The translations under genes were made by a program, and so were the position numbers. Source: Conus ventricosus (taxonomy: Eukaryota; Mollusca; Gastropoda; Neogastropoda; Conidae). From it: a stretch of 64,000 bases of DNA. The stretch's first letter is position 1. Every line of letters starts with the position of its first letter. The DNA is taken from contig JAFLJL010014642.1 in assembly GCA_018398815.1 (NCBI GenBank), forward strand, positions 1 to 64,000, given 5' to 3'. Positions 59,127 to 64,000 of the stretch are shown piece after piece. Under the pieces are notes generated by a model. The model ran no database searches, was not told where the DNA came from, and worked only from the letters and a program-made list of their open reading frames with translations.

Positions 59127-61665
59127 TATATTTTTTTTTTTTTTTTTTCAAATGAACGATCTGGAAAATCACAGAATCATAAAAACACTGAACCAGTGAG
59201 AAAGTAACCAAGCGAGAAATCAATCAGAAAACACTGAACCTCGGCGGAGACCAAAAAAATCCTGGGCTGTATGAAGCAGGAAAAAAATTAGCAGAGAGGA
59301 ACAGACAAAAAAAAAATACTGTACAGCATTATGAAAACATAAACACCGCCATCCCAGACAATTGAATCAATGCCAGCTAATAAAACTCCATGAGATACAA
59401 GGGCCCCCAAAGTCTCATGGAATTGCACTTAAAACTGTAGCCCATTTTGCGCAATTGCAGCTGTTGGGGGCAGTTATTATTCAAAAAAATATACACACAA
59501 AGGCAACAGAAACGAAAAGAAATTAAAACAACCTGAACCGATAAAAACAGAAAAAGACAACTGCCAACAGCACGCCAAAACCGCAAAACAAGAGCAACAT
59601 TTTGATCCATTTATAATGGAATAATATATTTAAGAACATAATTTTAAATTTTTTTATAAAAATAGATCAAGGCGTATAATAAAAGTGAAGAAGTCAATAA
59701 ATAAAGACCTGGAGTCTATACAAGACATTTCCATAGACCCCAAATGTAAATCAATGCGGAGCTTCGATGTAAAAATACCTTCCATAAGATCTATTCTAAG
59801 AAACGCTGAGCAAGACACCACAACGATGGACCGCGTTTTTTGAGCGTGTGAGTACTATCTTAGACAAATACTAATTAAGATAAAAACATAGATAGATATT
59901 ATGAAAAATATAAGAAACTTAAATTAAAGAACTTGTTATGCAAAAAAGGAAGACATAATCACGAACTTATCAAGAACTTATTAAGAACTTACTTAAGAAC
60001 CATGATCAAGAACTTATAAAGGACCTAAATAAAACTTGGGGATAACATAGAGAAAGACTAAAGGACAACCTTAGAAGTAACTAAAGTAAGAACTTGAGCA
60101 TAACTTTGTTTAAAAACTTAAAGGAATTGAGTGAGTGCATGCGGGGTGGGGGGTGGGCAGGTGGGGGTGGGGGTGTGGCAAGCGAGGGGCAGACAAAACA
60201 AACCAACCAAACCACAACCACACAAAAGACGTCCAGGGTATAGGGGGGTGGGGGGACGTGCGTCGAGGGGTAGGCCAAAACCCACAACACACAAAAAATA
60301 GAACTCCTAGGGCCAGCATCTTGCTTTGTGACTAAACAGGCAGTGTCTCGCGCGCAACCACAATCAACCCAAGTGAACACATGGCCGTTTGGCCGAGATT
60401 TAGCCGCTGAGCTTTGCTGTTGCAGCCCGCGCGAATATGTAGACAAGGCTATCACATATGGGTCGTTGACCTAGTTTGCCACCAAGCTAAGCCGGTGCTG
60501 ACGACATTGGCGCACGCGAACACAAATGGTTGTATGCCTATTTTGCTGTGCCCTCTTTTCTCAACCAGGCCTTGCAACTGTCAATATGGCAGAGTTACAA
60601 AAAATACACATATAAATAAAAAAATTAAATAAAAATACTAATATAATATACTGCTGTAGCCAAGCTTTTAAGGCGGCTCTAATCGCCAGTAGTATACATC
60701 CGTCAATGTAATAATTGGAGCATTTATAAGAAGAAGTGCTGTCCACCACACTACACCTCACCATACTGGAATGAACTAAGGTCTGCCTAACCCTATCTAG
60801 TTTTTTGCCAGAACCCCGAAAATCGCATCCAGTTGCATAAGTTTAATAATAGTTTGGCGTTTGCTACACAGTACATATAAAATACTGAATCCTAGCCTTT
60901 GGAATTTCGGAAAGATATAGAAAACACACAGAAAGTAGAATGGTTTCCTAATACAATCAGCACATGTTCAACCTGCGTCATAAGATATAAACGCCATGTT
61001 TTGATGCGTTATATGTTTTATAAATAATGACTAAGGGCTGTCTCAAGCCAACGCCCAAAAATCAACGCGAGAAGAATAGTATAGCTTTTATTTTGTTTAT
61101 CAACATAGCGCCGCTTTTTAAAAAAGGAAAGCCCTCATCAACAGATAAACACATAAAAAAATAGACCTCAACTTGACCGGTAATGTTCATTTTCATTTCC
61201 ATGAACCAACAAACCTGAAGATAGTCGTTCATTTCCAAAGCAGTCGGTATCACTTTTTATATCTAATTTTCTCCACCCACTAGGAAAGCAATACATCTTC
61301 GGTTTCGGCGGTCAACTAACATGCATACACATGAACTTTTTTAACAAGTCCTCTAACATGCAGTTAAAGTAAAACATGTGATATGATAGCACAATTCTGT
61401 TCCACATTAAACCTGCTCACCATATTTAGAAAAACACACCAAGCCCAATACACAGCGCAATAAAAACGTCCTACCAGGACGCATTCAGTAAGAATAATGA
61501 TGAAACCCGTGTTGGTTACTATCATGTGAGCGCTGTGAAAAATGATGAAATATATTGCAATGCAGCTGGCCCCGGCGTGAGGGATTGGGGAGGAGGAGAA
61601 GGGGGGGAGAGGGGCGGCAGTATTGATTTTTTAGCCTCTCTGTTTGGCCAGCAGGTGTGAGGACG
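57901..61665. other. AT-rich, unassigned; possible Polinton right end
   Basis: Contains a T/G homopolymer block at 59055-59150, a repeated AAGAACTTA motif at about 59930-60110, a G-rich stretch at 60140-60260 and many short frames without signatures. A small acidic plus-strand frame starts at 58582 (MNSDDQLQLQGSLNLPELMN, 49 codons), weakly suggestive of a gene. The element's terminal inverted repeat should lie somewhere here but could not be located. Confidence 0.4.
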
Positions 61666-61669
61666 CGCG

Positions 61670-62035
61670 CGCGCGTGAATGAGTGTCTGTCTCTCTGCCT
61701 GTCAGTCCCGTCTGTGTGTGTGTTGTGTTGTGTGTGTGTGGTGTATGTGTGTGTGTGTTGGGGGTGGTGGGGGGTGGCGAAAAAGGTTTTGGGGTGGGTG
61801 GAGGGTTGGGTGCATGTGAATGATAGAGAGGAAGAGGTAGGTAGACAGCAGACAGGAAGGAGACACAGAAAAGTATGCGAAGAAGTGAGAGTGTGTGTGT
61901 GAGTGTGTGTGTGTTGGTGTGAAGTGTGGTGTGAGTGAGTGTGTGTGTGTGTGTGTGAGAGTGTTGAGTGCGCGTTGTGAACGTGTGTGGTGTGTGTGTG
62001 TGTGTGTGGTGGTAGTGAGTGATGTGTGAGTGTCT
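61670..62035. repeat. GT-rich imperfect microsatellite tracts
   Basis: GT/GTGA repeats at about 61715-61775 and 61890-62030 with a GGGTGG-rich block between. The 198-residue minus frame through here is His-Thr repeat translation. Confidence 0.9.
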
Positions 62036-62660
62036 GTTCTCTCTGTCCTCTCTTTTCTTCTGTCTGTCTGTTCTGAGGCAACTTAACCTTCAGGGTTATC
62101 CTCTCTCTCTCCCCACACAGTAATTAACATACCGCGAAGTAATTATTCGGATAGACCTGTTGCACACCACCGTAATCTGGTCGCTTCAGACACAACTGCT
62201 TTTCCCTTCGTATACACTAATGGGGCGTGATTCAGTCTAGCTACTTTCTCTACGACCATCTATGAAAAAGATTAGTAAATTAGAATTAAAAACGGGATAA
62301 CCCTACAACAGTAATTTGTTTGTCGGTCTCTATTTTTTTGGTCTTGTCCAGCGAACAGGAATAGAGCGGCTTTTAGTCCACTTTCGCCCAAAAACTTGTG
62401 GAGTGAGCACGTTAGCTCAGAAAACGGTAGATTAACGTACACTCGGGGACATCCAGCGGCGGACAGTGGACTTATCGCCTTGCTAACCGATGAGATCTAT
62501 CATGAAGAAAGGAAAAAGAATCTTATTTGACACACGCCCTCACATTTTTGCATAGTTCTTGTATTGTACGTATGCCAAAATAATGCATATGATGGATTCA
62601 ACGCCCTATCCCTTTCATCCACTGTGGTTATACATTACAACCTGGCTTCGGCAGACAGAT
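62036..62660. other. No identifiable feature
   Basis: Balanced composition, no gene or RNA signature seen. Confidence 0.5.
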
Positions 62661-62662
62661 GC

Positions 62663-63375
62663 GTGCTCTGGTCCTATATCTTCTGCTCTTTGTTGCTTGA
62701 AGACTCACAGGTCCTCTGACTTCTGCCTCATTGTTGCTTGAAGACTCACTGGTCCTCTGCCTTCTGTCTCTTTGTTGCATGAAGCCTCACTGGTCCACTG
62801 GACTTCTGCCTCTTTTGCTTGAAGTCCTCACTGGTCCTCTGTCATCTGTCACTTGTTTGCTGAAGCCTCACTGTCCTCTGTCTTCTGCCTCTTTTTGCAT
62901 GAAGACTCACTGGACCTCTGTCTTCTGCCTCTTGTTTGCTATGAAGCCTCACAGGTTCCTCTGTCTTCTGTCTCTTATTGCTTGAAGCCTCACTGGTCCA
63001 CATGTCTTCTGCCCTCCTGTGTGCTAGAAGCCTCACTGTCCTCTGTCTTCTGTCTCTTGTTGCGCCTGAAAGACACCTGGTCCTCTGTCTTCTGTCCACT
63101 TGTTGCTTGAAGGCCTCACTGTTCCCTGTCATCTTCCTCTATGATGCTTGAAGACTCGACTGGTCCAATATCTTCCTGCCTCCTTTGTTGACTGAAGGAC
63201 ACTCTGTCCTATACTACTGCCTCTACGTTTGACTGAAGCCTGTAACTGGTCCCTATAACTTCTGCCTCTTTGTTGACTGAAGCCTTACTGGTCCTGACAA
63301 CTTCTTGCACTTTGTTGACTGAAGCCTTACTGGACCCTATATCTTACTGCCACTTAGTTGACAGAAGCCTCACTG
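62663..63375 (+). repeat. Degenerate ~41-bp minisatellite, about 17 copies
   Basis: Units of roughly GAAGCCTCACTGGTCCTCTG plus TCTTCTGCCTCTTTGTTGCTT repeat head to tail, with indels in almost every copy. Divergence increases towards the right end. Open frames on both strands derive from the repeat. Confidence 0.92.
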
Positions 63376-63770
63376 GTGAAAGTGTGTATGAAGATGTCTC
63401 TCTGTCTTTGAAGCCTGTTCTTTCTGCATAGAGGTGGGGGCATGAAGTGTTCGTTGGATCATTGTCAAGGCTGTAAGTTCACCGAGTTATAATCAAAAGG
63501 TCATAGATACATGCGAGTTCCATAATAACCGCTCGCTGGCTAAACAGAAGTCAGTAAATATTCTCGATGTGACAAGATTCAACCATGCTTACAGGGCGCA
63601 CCTACACAGATGAAAAACCAAACTAAATGGGGAACGGATGCGCTAGAATGTGTTGATGGAATATTGTTGGAGATCATCAGAAAGAAGACTCTTCCTAACT
63701 TACGTTATCCCTAGATTTTAGAAGAAAGAATTTTGCTCCGTCTTGTCTTTTTAAACTGCAAAGATAAATT
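63376..63770. other. No identifiable feature
   Basis: Mixed sequence, no signature seen. Confidence 0.5.
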
Positions 63771-63771
63771 G

Positions 63772-63799
63772 AACACACACACACACACACCACACACAC

Positions 63800-63852
<53 letters not shown>

Positions 63853-63905
63853 CACACTGCAACACACACACACAACGCACACACGCACGCACGATCGCAC
63901 GCACG
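63772..63905. repeat. (CA)n(TA)n(CA)n compound microsatellite
   Basis: CA runs with CACCA interruptions, a short TA run at about 63842-63850, then CA/CGCA variants. Confidence 0.95.
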
Positions 63906-64000
63906 GCACGCGCCCGCGTGCGTTATCTGGTTGCGCAAACGTACTATATGACTTTGCGTTTAAAAAACACACTTGACGAGGAGAAACTGAACAACACACT

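Overview
This window looks like repeat-rich, gene-poor nuclear DNA from a mollusc, most likely a gastropod. The evidence is the very long CA/GT, GA and TA microsatellites, several minisatellites, a tRNA-headed SINE whose body I recognise from molluscan genomes, and degraded LINE, LTR, Penelope-like and Polinton elements. I found no convincing host gene, rRNA or intact tRNA. Every real coding signal belongs to a mobile element, and all are broken by frameshifts and stops. Most long open frames are low-complexity translations of dinucleotide repeats.

Layout. 0-8.6 kb: microsatellites, G-runs and dispersed repeats. 8.6-13.05 kb: a degenerate two-ORF LINE on the minus strand, with coiled-coil/RRM-like ORF1, APE-type endonuclease, reverse transcriptase (RT) and a C-terminal Cys motif. 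13.86-21.43 kb: a second minus-strand LINE whose RT is split by about 4.8 kb between the segment after motif A and motif B. The insert begins and ends with related sequence and is best read as an LTR retrotransposon. About 15.4-27.9 kb is dominated by homopolymer runs and looks like unpolished consensus; smaller patches of the same kind lie at 36.5-36.8 and 37.1-37.2 kb. 28-37 kb: minisatellites (27-bp and 38-bp units), SINEs, a tRNA-like hairpin and a ~145-bp tandem repeat containing a perfect palindrome.

37.6-45.7 kb is a large inverted repeat. Four copies of a Penelope-like RT/GIY-YIG retroelement are arranged two minus then two plus, and the symmetry continues into TC/TA and TA/GA microsatellites on both sides. 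It is either a true head-to-head duplication or a fold-back assembly or read artefact. About 53.4-57.9 kb holds the core of a Polinton/Maverick: a protein-primed type B DNA polymerase on the plus strand converging on a retroviral-type integrase on the minus strand. The 7.5 kb to the left (45.85-53.39 kb) is where capsid, ATPase and protease genes would be expected, but I could not identify them. 58-64 kb returns to simple repeats, a degenerate ~41-bp minisatellite and unassigned AT-rich DNA.

The most notable observations are the Polinton polymerase/integrase pair, in which acidic catalytic positions read as the other acid, the Penelope-like palindrome, and the LTR element nested inside a LINE. 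Base-level conclusions are limited by the evident sequence noise.
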